This document shows, one piece after another, positions 54,144 through 62,666 of a stretch of 64,000 nt of DNA. The position numbers and the translations under genes were made by a program. Source of the DNA: Rhodococcus sp. P1Y (GTDB lineage Bacteria; Actinomycetota; Actinomycetes; Mycobacteriales; Mycobacteriaceae). The notes below the pieces were generated by a model. That model did no database searches. It was not told the DNA's origin and worked only from the letters and a program-made list of their open reading frames with translations. Location of the stretch: NCBI RefSeq assembly GCF_003641205.1, contig NZ_CP032762.1, forward strand, positions 3,410,001 through 3,474,000, read 5' to 3'. Numbering within the stretch: position 1 is the first letter of the stretch; every line of letters begins with the position of its first letter.

Positions 54144-55955
54144 GAACTGTCCGAGCGACTTGATCGCTGTGTTCATCTGCATGTAAGCGCCTGTGGCGAG
54201 GTTGGTCAGCAGGTCCAGTTTGACCTCCGGCGCGTCGGCGGTGAGTGCGTCGAAGTCCGCCACCTCGATCACTGCGACCGACAGCGGTGTGTCGGCGCGA
54301 AAGTCGAGAATGAAGTGTGTCTTTGCCAGCAACGGCATTTCTCCGAAGCTCATACCTGGCGAGAGCGTCGAGATCCGGTGGCGTGACCCCCCGGGTGCGG
54401 TGAACGTCGAGGAGACCTGTCCCGCGAGGATGAGGAACAATCCCGCCGCAGGATCGCCGGTCCGAACGATGACGTCGCCGCGGGCGTAGCTTCGCATGCT
54501 CAACACCTCGGCCACCTGTGCATACCTCTGCGGATCCAGACCGCTGAGAACCGGATGATCCTGGGGGAGTATTACTTCGGGCTGTCGAGGTCCTACGCAA
54601 TAGCGGTCGAGCAGGATCTCCTCGGCCCACTGCATCGCCGATCCCAGATCACCGAAGACACGCCCGTCGGCGCCCTTGGGATTCACGCTCGACGCAGTCT
54701 TTCCCATGACGGCACGCGGATCGACGAGGGACGCGCGGCAGCCGCGGTCGGCCAACTGCGTACGCAGACTGTCGAACATCGCTCGGGCGATGTCGCTGAC
54801 TTCGTCGACGCCTCGGACGTCGATGACGAGCGCGTCGAGATCTTCGTCGAGGTTTCCGATTTCACGCACCGCGGTCTCGGCGCCGGAGAACAGAAGATCC
54901 CCGTGCAGTTCGTAGATCCGCGCCCTGTGTCCGAATTCGGCGATCGCGGCTTGCTCGATCTCACTGCGTCTGCGCCGGGAAGGCGTCTCGGCAATCGTGT
55001 ACCGGCCGCGTATCGCCGACCGTGCCGCGCGTGTGACGTGCAGGAAGTGCAGTTCCAGTTTCTTGGACAGTTCACGACACGCATCGACCCCTCGGACGCT
55101 GTTTCCATGCTGGTCCAAGCGTGGTGAGTAGACGGCTATCCCCATCTGGCCGGGTAGTACCGCGAGGATGCCGCCACCGACGCCGCTTTTGGCAGGCATC
55201 CCTACCCGCGCGACCCAGTCACCCGCGCCGTCGTACATCCCGCACGTCGTCATGACGCTCAGTACACGTTCGACCAGCGCAGGGGCGAGCGCGCGTTCGT
55301 GAGTTCGTGGGTTGAGTCCGTTGTTCGCCATGGTGGCGGCCATCATGGCCAGGTCCGTGGCGGTGACGTCGATCGAACATTGCCGAAAGTACAGGTCGAC
55401 AGCATCGTCGGGATCGCCGGTGATGATGTCGAACGAGCGCAACATGTAGCCGATGGCGCGGTTACGGTTTCCGGTGCGAGCTTCGGAGGAGTACACGTCG
55501 GGATTGAACGAGAGCCGACGCCCGGCGTAGCGCGAGTAGGCACTCCTGATGCGTTCGAAACGTTCTTCCCCGCTTCGTCCGGCGATCAACGACGCCGACG
55601 TGATGGCACCTGCGTTGATCATGGGGTTGCGCGGGCGTTCGGTGATCGGGTCGAGACTGATCTCGTTGAACGGTTCCCCTGACGGTTCGATGTCGATCTT
55701 TGCGGCAACTGCCGCTTCACCGCGGTCGGCGAGTGCGAGACCGTAGGTGAACGGTTTCGAGATCGATTGGATCGTGAACGGGACAGATGTGTCGCCCACT
55801 TCGTAGACGTATCCGTCGCTTGTGGCCAACGCAATTCCGAACCCGTCCGGCGTCACCGCGGCCAGTTCCGGAATGTAGTCGGCGACAGCGCCCGAGGTGT
55901 TGTCTCGGCAGCTGTCGAACACGTGCTGCAAAATCTGATCGACGACAGTCGGCAT
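54129..55955 (-). CDS. glsA: Glutaminase A fused to STAS and cyclic-nucleotide-binding domains
   Basis: A 608-residue fusion. Residues 1-310 are a serine-dependent glutaminase with the SxxK pair Ser64/Lys67 (IQSISKPF), NPMINAGAI and SGVGGGILAV segments; 340-440 are a STAS-like domain (YELHGDLLFSGAETAV, VIDVRGV); 475-595 are a cNMP/Crp-type sensor domain (GDPAAGLFLILAGQVSST, GMSFGEMPLL). It would turn glutamine into glutamate and ammonia with control by the extra domains. ATG with no good Shine-Dalgarno sequence. Confidence 0.93.
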   Translation of the reverse strand: MPTVVDQILQHVFDSCRDNTSGAVADYIPELAAVTPDGFGIALATSDGYVYEVGDTSVPFTIQSISKPFTYGLALADRGEAAVAAKIDIEPSGEPFNEISLDPITERPRNPMINAGAITSASLIAGRSGEERFERIRSAYSRYAGRRLSFNPDVYSSEARTGNRNRAIGYMLRSFDIITGDPDDAVDLYFRQCSIDVTATDLAMMAATMANNGLNPRTHERALAPALVERVLSVMTTCGMYDGAGDWVARVGMPAKSGVGGGILAVLPGQMGIAVYSPRLDQHGNSVRGVDACRELSKKLELHFLHVTRAARSAIRGRYTIAETPSRRRRSEIEQAAIAEFGHRARIYELHGDLLFSGAETAVREIGNLDEDLDALVIDVRGVDEVSDIARAMFDSLRTQLADRGCRASLVDPRAVMGKTASSVNPKGADGRVFGDLGSAMQWAEEILLDRYCVGPRQPEVILPQDHPVLSGLDPQRYAQVAEVLSMRSYARGDVIVRTGDPAAGLFLILAGQVSSTFTAPGGSRHRISTLSPGMSFGEMPLLAKTHFILDFRADTPLSVAVIEVADFDALTADAPEVKLDLLTNLATGAYMQMNTAIKSLGQFDPER

Positions 55956-56169
55956 GAGGCAACCCTATGCTTCGACCTCGCATTTCGACTGTGATCACCG
56001 ACGCGTCGCCGTAGTTGGGAACCGTGACCCGGCGGCAGTATTGTCGAGTTACGCGTGAAGTTCGGGTTCGCTCTACGACACGTTACGTAGACTGTGGGGA
56101 TCGATAGTTCGTCGATGTCGTGTACGTGTGCTGTAACCGAAGATTTACCGGCCGGAGGGAGCGATCTCG

Positions 56170-58050
56170 TTGGGTGTCCTAGCCAGGGTCCAGACGCCTG
56201 AGGACTTGCGCCGCCTCGACCCGTCCGAAATGGCGGATCTTGCCGAGGAAATACGCGAGTTCCTCGTCGAGACGGTGTCCGCCACGGGCGGGCATCTCGG
56301 TCCGAACCTCGGGGTCGTAGAGGTGACTCTCGCGGTGCACCGGATCTTCGATTCGCCTCGCGACCCGATCATCTGGGACACCGGCCACCAGGCGTACGTG
56401 CACAAGATGATCACCGGGCGGATGGGCGCGTTCGACACCCTCCGCAAGCAAGGTGGACTGTCCGGATATCCCTCGCGCGCGGAGAGCGAGCACGATTGGG
56501 TCGAGTCCTCGCACGCATCCGCGTCGCTGTCCTATGCGGACGGCCTTGCCAAGGCCTTCGAACTGACCGGACAGAGCGATCGTCACGTCGTCGCCATCGT
56601 CGGCGACGGCGCTCTCACCGGCGGGATGTGTTGGGAAGCTCTGAACAACATCGCCGCGGGCAGGGACAGGTCGGTCGTCATCGTCGTCAACGACAACGGT
56701 CGGTCGTATGCGCCGACCATCGGCGGTCTGGCCGAACATCTCGCAGCGCTTCGTCTTCAGCCCGGATACGAGCGAATTCTCGACAACGGGCGTCGCATCG
56801 TCCGGAAGATTCCCCTCGTCGGGAAGACCGCGTACGCGATGCTGCACGGCATGAAAGCCGGCGTGAAAGATGCGATCAGCCCGCAGGTTCTCTTCACCGA
56901 CCTCGGTATCAAGTACCTCGGACCGGTCGACGGCCACGACGAACAGGCACTCGAGTCGGCGCTTCGGCGTGCGAAATCCTACGGCGGCCCAGTGATCGTG
57001 CACGCGGTCACTCGTAAGGGCATGGGCTACGCGCACGCCGAGAACAACGTTGCAGATCAGATGCACGCCACCGGCGTGATCGACCCACTGACCGGTCGAG
57101 CCCGGTCGAAGTCGGCGCCGGACTGGACGTCGGTGTTCTCCCGCGAGCTGATCGATCAGGCGGCCGAGCGCGAGGACATCGTGGCAATCACGGCAGCGAT
57201 GGCCGGACCTACGGGACTTGCGGCATTCGGTGAAAAGTACCCCGGCCGACTGTTCGACGTCGGTATCGCCGAACAGCATGCGATGACCTCAGCAGCCGGT
57301 CTCGCGCTCGGTGGACTGCATCCGGTCGTCGCTGTCTACTCCACATTTCTCAATCGCGCGTTCGATCAGCTTTTGATGGACGTTGCTTTGTTGAACCTGC
57401 CGGTCACTCTCGTTCTCGATCGTGCGGGCGTAACCGGTGCGGACGGCGCGAGTCACAACGGAATGTGGGACATGTCCCTTCTCGGAATCGTGCCGGGTAT
57501 GCGCGTGGCTGCACCGCGTGACTGTGCGACGTTGCGCGAGGAGTTGGGTGAGGCGCTCGCGGTCGCCGACGGCCCGACGGCACTCAGGTTCCCGAAAGGT
57601 GCTGTCAGCGAGGATATTCCGGCGGTCCGTCGGCTCGATGGCATCGTCGATGTTCTCGTCGAGCCGGAGTCGGCCGGAAAGGACGTCCTCGTGGTGGCCG
57701 TCGGTGCGTTCTCGGTGTTGGCGATCGAGACGGCAGCACGGCTCACCGAGCTCGGTCTGTCGGTGACGGTGGTTGATCCGAGGTGGGTCCTGCCGGTACC
57801 GGAATCTCTCCTGAAGCTCGCGGAGGAGTTCAAACTGGTTGTAACACTGGAGGACTCCGGTGTCCACGGCGGAATCGGTTCGAGCGTGTCCGCCGCCATC
57901 AGAGCGGTGGGTGTCGACACTGTGTGCCGCGATGTGGGAGTGCCCCAGCGGTTCCTCGATCACGCGTCGCGCGAACAGATCCACCTCGAACTCGGGCTCA
58001 CTGCATCGGATCTGACCCAGCGAATCGCCGGATGGGCGAAGGCTCTCTGA
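56170..58050 (+). CDS. dxs: 1-deoxy-D-xylulose-5-phosphate synthase
   Basis: A 626-residue thiamine-diphosphate enzyme that makes DXP from pyruvate and glyceraldehyde 3-phosphate, the first step of the MEP isoprenoid pathway. [15 protein letters not shown] (about 146-160) binds TPP/Mg2+; [20 protein letters not shown], and [11 protein letters not shown] are conserved; the C-terminal transketolase half has GIAEQHA. It starts with TTG at 56170, after GGAGGGAG. Homologous to Rv2682c. Confidence 0.96.
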   Translation: MGVLARVQTPEDLRRLDPSEMADLAEEIREFLVETVSATGGHLGPNLGVVEVTLAVHRIFDSPRDPIIWDTGHQAYVHKMITGRMGAFDTLRKQGGLSGYPSRAESEHDWVESSHASASLSYADGLAKAFELTGQSDRHVVAIVGDGALTGGMCWEALNNIAAGRDRSVVIVVNDNGRSYAPTIGGLAEHLAALRLQPGYERILDNGRRIVRKIPLVGKTAYAMLHGMKAGVKDAISPQVLFTDLGIKYLGPVDGHDEQALESALRRAKSYGGPVIVHAVTRKGMGYAHAENNVADQMHATGVIDPLTGRARSKSAPDWTSVFSRELIDQAAEREDIVAITAAMAGPTGLAAFGEKYPGRLFDVGIAEQHAMTSAAGLALGGLHPVVAVYSTFLNRAFDQLLMDVALLNLPVTLVLDRAGVTGADGASHNGMWDMSLLGIVPGMRVAAPRDCATLREELGEALAVADGPTALRFPKGAVSEDIPAVRRLDGIVDVLVEPESAGKDVLVVAVGAFSVLAIETAARLTELGLSVTVVDPRWVLPVPESLLKLAEEFKLVVTLEDSGVHGGIGSSVSAAIRAVGVDTVCRDVGVPQRFLDHASREQIHLELGLTASDLTQRIAGWAKAL

Positions 58051-58062
58051 CCCTGTTGACCC

Positions 58063-58347
58063 TCAACCGCTGAACTCGCCGGCCGAGGGCGACCATTCGG
58101 TTATTCGGATGTCCTCGACCAAACCGGCGCGGGTGAACGGATCGTGTGCGAACAATCGTGCAGCCGCATCCTTGTCGGCCGACTGCACGATGAACATCGC
58201 GCCGCTGTGGTCGGCAAGTGGCCCCGAGGATCGAATGGTTTTTCGGCGCACCATCTCGTGAACCCACGCGCGGTGATCGGTGCGGTGATCGTCGCGGCCG
58301 CCCGACGTGTCGGTGGTATAGGAGTATTCGACGACGAACATCGGCAT
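58063..58347 (-). CDS. YciI family protein
   Basis: A 94-residue YCII-related protein: MFVVEYSYT start, HRAWVHEMV (putative active-site His) and DPFTRAGLVEDIRITEW, as in dimeric alpha/beta YciI proteins. Function unclear. Lies just after dxs, convergent, and 21 bases downstream of the sugar-porter gene on the same strand. Confidence 0.92.
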   Translation of the reverse strand: MPMFVVEYSYTTDTSGGRDDHRTDHRAWVHEMVRRKTIRSSGPLADHSGAMFIVQSADKDAAARLFAHDPFTRAGLVEDIRITEWSPSAGEFSG

Positions 58348-58368
58348 GACGGTGCCTCCTCGTGAGGG

Positions 58369-59766
58369 TTACAGGATCATGTCCTCGAGTTCCATGCCCT
58401 TGGTCTCGCGGATCTTGAACTTGACGAAGAAGAACGAGAGCAATGCGAAGAACGCGAAGAACGAGTAGATGAATCCGAGACCGATCGAGTCGGTCAACGG
58501 CGGGAATGCAAGTGTGATGGCGAAATTCGCTACCCAGTTGGCGGCGGTACTGATTCCGAGGGCAACCGCGCGCATGTTGTTCGGGAACATCTCGCCCAAC
58601 ATGACCCACATGATCGGACCCCAGGTGGCCGCGAAGAAGATTACGAACAGATTTGCACCGATCAGTGCGATCGTTCCCCATGGCGCGGGCAACGTCAGCT
58701 CGTCACCCGAACCGGTGGCCTGAGTGAACGACACCGCAGCCAGCACGAGGCCGACGAACATTCCGATCGAGCCGATCTGAAGGAGATTCTTCCGCCCGAA
58801 TCTGTCGACGAAGAGAATCGCGACGAAGGTCATGGTGACGTTGATGACCGATGTGATCACCGAGGTGACAAAAGACTGATTTTCGGTGAACCCGACCGAC
58901 TTCCACAGCGTCGTCGAGTAGTAGAAGATGGCGTTGATGCCGACGAGCTGTTGCAGGATTGCCATCGTGATGCCGACCCAGACGATCGGCTGAAGGCCGA
59001 ACTTCGGACCACGGATATCGCTGAACGACGACTTCGCCTCGCGCCGCAGCGTGAGTCGAATCTCCTTGACTCGTTCGGCCGGATTGACTTCGCCGGTGAT
59101 CTCGGCGAGTACACGGGCAGCTTCTTCGTCCAGATGCTTGCCGACGAGGTATCGCGGCGACTCCGGAATGAGTGTGGCCAGGAATCCGTAGACGAGGGCA
59201 GGGACTACGCCCACGAGGAACATCCATCGCCAGGCTTCCATGCCGAACCACAGGTCGTTCGACGGGCCGCCTGCCGCGTTCTGCAGTACGGCGTCGGACA
59301 GGAGTGCCGCGAAAATTCCAACGGTGATTGCGAGCTGCTGCAGTGATGCGAGGCCGCCTCTGTAGCGGGCCGGTGCGATCTCCGAGATGTAGGCGGGGGC
59401 GATGACGGAGGCTATACCGATTCCCAGCCCACCGAGCACGCGCCAGAGCATCAAATCGGGGATGCTGAAAGCGAATCCCGACCCGACCGAAGAGATGGTG
59501 AACAGGGCAGACCCGAGCAGCATGACGCGCTTGCGTCCCCAACTGTCCGCGAGCCGGCCGGCGAACCAGGCTCCGACGGCGCAGCCGAGCAGTGCGATGG
59601 CGACGGCGAATCCGGTGACGAACGAGCTGAGGCCGAAGTTCTCCTGTATCGAGTCGACCGCCCCGTTTACGACCGAGCTGTCGAAACCGAACAAGAAGCC
59701 GCCGACTGCAGCGGCAATGGTGACGCCGATGACTTTCGCGGTGTGATTTTCTGCAGGCTGCGTCAT
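58369..59766 (-). CDS. Sugar porter family MFS transporter
   Basis: A 465-residue major facilitator of the sugar-porter group, 12 transmembrane helices in two halves. Signatures: GRLADSWGRKRVMLLG, PESPRYLVGK, ERVKEIRLTLRRE, DRFGRKNLL and GPIMWVMLGEMFPN. A proton-linked importer for a hexose, pentose or myo-inositol is likely; the substrate is not deducible. Confidence 0.93.
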   Translation of the reverse strand: MTQPAENHTAKVIGVTIAAAVGGFLFGFDSSVVNGAVDSIQENFGLSSFVTGFAVAIALLGCAVGAWFAGRLADSWGRKRVMLLGSALFTISSVGSGFAFSIPDLMLWRVLGGLGIGIASVIAPAYISEIAPARYRGGLASLQQLAITVGIFAALLSDAVLQNAAGGPSNDLWFGMEAWRWMFLVGVVPALVYGFLATLIPESPRYLVGKHLDEEAARVLAEITGEVNPAERVKEIRLTLRREAKSSFSDIRGPKFGLQPIVWVGITMAILQQLVGINAIFYYSTTLWKSVGFTENQSFVTSVITSVINVTMTFVAILFVDRFGRKNLLQIGSIGMFVGLVLAAVSFTQATGSGDELTLPAPWGTIALIGANLFVIFFAATWGPIMWVMLGEMFPNNMRAVALGISTAANWVANFAITLAFPPLTDSIGLGFIYSFFAFFALLSFFFVKFKIRETKGMELEDMIL

Positions 59767-59904
59767 GCGAACCCAGCTTTCTTGGAGCCAGCATCGGTGG
59801 TGGTCAACGTCATCATGGACCCGGTTGGCTCAACGGTGGCGAAAATCATCGGATTTCACCCGAAGAGTTACCTGCGTCCTCCGGGTTCAGGAGCTGTGGG
59901 GGTG

Positions 59905-60648
59905 TCAGGCAAGCCAGTCGCGGAAGGTCTGCGTTCCATGGTCGGCGCCGGGACCGGGCACCAGCGTGCCGTCGCGCATCGCCTGTCCGTAGGCGCCGGG
60001 AACAGGAAGCTCCAGCACCCAATGCTTACCCGGGAGCGTGGCAGCGTAGTCGCGAACCATGTCCACCATCTGCTCCTCGCACGGGCCGCCGAGATCCGGA
60101 ACCAACCCTGCGGGCGTGCCTTCGGCAATATCGACCAGACGTTCGGCGACTTCTCTTGCGGCGATCGGCTGTGAGCGCATCTTCGGAACGACGACGAACG
60201 GACCGAGCTTGACCTGACCGTATATCTGTCCTGCGAATTCGTGGAACTGAGTCGCGCGTAGGACGGTCCAGGGAATGTCGCCGACTCCGATCGCCTTCTC
60301 CTGCGCCACTTTCCCTGCGTAGTACGCGTAGGGGGCTTGGTCGGATCCGACGATCGACAGTGCCACATGGTGCGCCACGCCCGCAGCCTTCTCGGCGGCC
60401 AGAAGATTGCGTGTCACCGTCGTGAAGAACTGCGTTGATTCCTTTGCCGACATCGTCTGCTTCGACGCGACGTCGATGACGGCGTCGACTCCGGTGAGCG
60501 CGTCGGCAAGGCCCGATCCGGACACGAGATCCACCCCGTTCGACCGAGTGAGCACGACGACATCGTGTCCACTCTCACGGGCGACATCTACGACATGCCT
60601 TCCGACGGCACCGGTTCCACCTGCTACTGCGATCTTCATTGCGTTCAT
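59905..60648 (-). CDS. NmrA-like NAD(P)-binding protein
   Basis: A 247-residue NAD(P)-binding protein of the NmrA/atypical SDR type: AVAGGTGAVGRHV start, DAVIDVASKQ and the LRATQFHEF segment. No Tyr-xxx-Lys active site, so it may be a sensor or ketoreductase-like protein. The frame starts MNAMK; the second ATG is only 3 codons away. Same strand as the XRE regulator, 51 bases downstream of it. Confidence 0.85.
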   Translation of the reverse strand: MNAMKIAVAGGTGAVGRHVVDVARESGHDVVVLTRSNGVDLVSGSGLADALTGVDAVIDVASKQTMSAKESTQFFTTVTRNLLAAEKAAGVAHHVALSIVGSDQAPYAYYAGKVAQEKAIGVGDIPWTVLRATQFHEFAGQIYGQVKLGPFVVVPKMRSQPIAAREVAERLVDIAEGTPAGLVPDLGGPCEEQMVDMVRDYAATLPGKHWVLELPVPGAYGQAMRDGTLVPGPGADHGTQTFRDWLA

Positions 60649-60699
60649 GTCCTTACGACGAGACAGCGTGTCGAAATGTAGCGCACAGTGGGAAGCGTC

Positions 60700-61563
60700 T
60701 CAGTGTCCTGCAGTGGCCACCCCCGCAGCGACGCGCAGAAACTCGAGCTTCTCCGCGTCCGAAGAGCCGGCTGCAGCGGTATAGACGACGATCCGAAGAT
60801 CGGATCCAGGAGCGTTGAGAACGTCGCAGTCCAGAGTGATGTCGCCGACAGTGTCGTGGTGGATCGTCTTGCGGTCGGTGGCGTGCTGGCCCGCCGTTCC
60901 GGAGCGCCACAGTGTGTCGAAATACGTATTCTGTGAGCGCAACTCGGAGATCAACGTGGTCAATGGGGCGTCATCGGGGAATCGAACCGCGGCCACACGA
61001 AGGTCGGCGACGAGTGCCGTCGCCAGGTGTTCGAGGTTCGCCGTCGATGTGAAGGGCGGGTAGGACACGCGGGCACGGTCGTCGTTGCCGAACATGACGC
61101 GCACCAGGTTTCGGTGCCGCGGGTCGATGGCTGCAGGATGACCTTGCAGCGCACTCCACATGGGGTTCCAAGACAGGAGATCCCAGTCCGCCGCGAACAC
61201 GGCCACCGGGGTGTCCGCAAGCCGGCCGACGAGACGTGCGATGCCGGGGCTCACATGCCGGTCTATGGTTCCCTGCTCGGGTGGCAATAGGCCCGCGCAT
61301 CGGTACAGGTGATTGCGCTCGGCGCTGTCGAGTTGCAAAGCCCGCGCCAGAGCTGCGGTGATCTGTGCGGACGGCGTCGTCGCACGGCCTTGTTCGAGAC
61401 GGACGAGGTAGTCGACGGATACACCGGCCAGCTGGGCCAGCTCCTCGCGACGGAGCCCCTGGGTGCGTCTCCTCGGGCCGGTCGGCAAGCCTGCATCGAC
61501 GGGCGACAGCCTGTCCCGCCATCCACGAAGGACTTCGCCGAGGCCTGATGCCGTGTCGGTCAT
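60700..61563 (-). CDS. XRE-type regulator with MmyB-like ligand domain
   Basis: A 287-residue regulator. N-terminal helix-turn-helix (about 8-85; LRREELAQLAGVSVDYLVRLEQGR) and a C-terminal MmyB-like ligand-binding PAS-related domain (NPMWSALQGH, FDTLWRSG, HHDTVGDITLDCDVL). Members bind small molecules such as fatty acids. The ATG at 61563 gives the normal start. Divergent from the SDR gene with 104 bases between, which suggests it controls that gene and perhaps the NmrA-like gene. Confidence 0.92.
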   Translation of the reverse strand: MTDTASGLGEVLRGWRDRLSPVDAGLPTGPRRRTQGLRREELAQLAGVSVDYLVRLEQGRATTPSAQITAALARALQLDSAERNHLYRCAGLLPPEQGTIDRHVSPGIARLVGRLADTPVAVFAADWDLLSWNPMWSALQGHPAAIDPRHRNLVRVMFGNDDRARVSYPPFTSTANLEHLATALVADLRVAAVRFPDDAPLTTLISELRSQNTYFDTLWRSGTAGQHATDRKTIHHDTVGDITLDCDVLNAPGSDLRIVVYTAAAGSSDAEKLEFLRVAAGVATAGH

Positions 61564-61667
61564 CGGTCCATCTTCTCCCGAAACGGCTCGGCGCATCCTG
61601 GTACTGCTGGTCCTACCGTCTCCCGGGGTTCTGGCTGGAGTGGTGTGCCGGTGGCAGCGTCGTGTCC

Positions 61668-62558
61668 ATGAACACCAGTTCCGCACACACCATCGTCATG
61701 ACCGGAGCCAGTCAGGGAATCGGTGCGGTAGCCGCGTCGAGGCTGCTCGAAGACGACCCGGACGCGCACCTCGTCTTCGTCGGTCGGCGCCCGGGTCCGG
61801 TATCACCTCGGGTCACGTTCATCGACACCGACCTCGCCGACATCGCGGCGACGAGACGAGCCGGGCGTCAAATCTGCGCCCTGCTGCAAGACGGCGTGCT
61901 ACCGATCCTCGACAGGTTCGTCGGAAACGCGGGTATCCAGCACACCGATGCCCTCACTTCGACGGCCGATGGGCTCGAAGCGACGTTCGCAGTCAACGTC
62001 GTGGCAAATAGTCTGTTACTGACGCATCTTCAGTCACAGCTCGCGCCGTCGTCGCGGATCGTAATCACGGTCAGCGACACACATTTCGGGGACCTGCTGC
62101 ACAATCTCGCGCTCGTTCCGGCGCCTGTGTGGTCTACGCCGGAGGTTCTGGCTCGTCCCGGTGCCTTCGCCGAGCCGGACTCGGCACGTGCTGGCAGAAC
62201 GGCGTACTCGACCAGCAAACTCGCGGCAATCTATCTCGTTCACGCTTGGGCGCGGGCACTTCCACCCGGTGTCGACATTGTCTCGTTCAACCCAGGTCTC
62301 GTCCCAGGAACAGGCCTGACCAGGCACGCTGGTCGAGGAGTGCAACTCGCGATGCGGGCACTCGGCCCGGTACTTGCTCTGACGCCACTCGCGACCACGT
62401 CCGCGCAAGCCGGCGCAGCGTTAGCAGATCTCGTCCTCGGCGTCGTGAGTACGAGCACGGGGGACTACGTGGATCGTCGTCGTGTCGTTTCCTCGTCGAG
62501 GCAGTCCTACGACTCCGTACGGGAATCCGAGCTCATCGAGTTTCTGAACACATTGTGA
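61668..62558 (+). CDS. Short-chain dehydrogenase/reductase
   Basis: A 296-residue classical SDR-like enzyme: TGASQGIG nucleotide-binding site (about 12-19), GNAGI, and the active-site pair YSTSK; the rest resembles WWOX/retinol-dehydrogenase-type SDRs with a long C-terminal part. The ATG at 61668 was chosen; the long frame runs over the regulator gene. Substrate unknown. Confidence 0.9.
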   Translation: MNTSSAHTIVMTGASQGIGAVAASRLLEDDPDAHLVFVGRRPGPVSPRVTFIDTDLADIAATRRAGRQICALLQDGVLPILDRFVGNAGIQHTDALTSTADGLEATFAVNVVANSLLLTHLQSQLAPSSRIVITVSDTHFGDLLHNLALVPAPVWSTPEVLARPGAFAEPDSARAGRTAYSTSKLAAIYLVHAWARALPPGVDIVSFNPGLVPGTGLTRHAGRGVQLAMRALGPVLALTPLATTSAQAGAALADLVLGVVSTSTGDYVDRRRVVSSSRQSYDSVRESELIEFLNTL

Positions 62559-62583
62559 CAAGTCTCGTTTTCACCTGACCACT

Positions 62584-62637
62584 GAGATCGAAGTTGTGCA
62601 CGAATTTCGGGTGAAAGACGTGCACAACTTCGATCTC
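62584..62637. terminator. Perfect 19-bp inverted repeat at convergent ends
   Basis: GAGATCGAAGTTGTGCACG (62584-62602) and its exact complement (62619-62637) flank a 16-base spacer that itself pairs as TTTC/GAAA. It lies between the convergent SDR and fadB-like stops. It would form a very strong hairpin and act as a bidirectional terminator; it could also be a repeated palindromic element. Confidence 0.8.
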
Positions 62638-62666
62638 GACCCAGTGGTCGTGAGTGGAGCCTGCGG

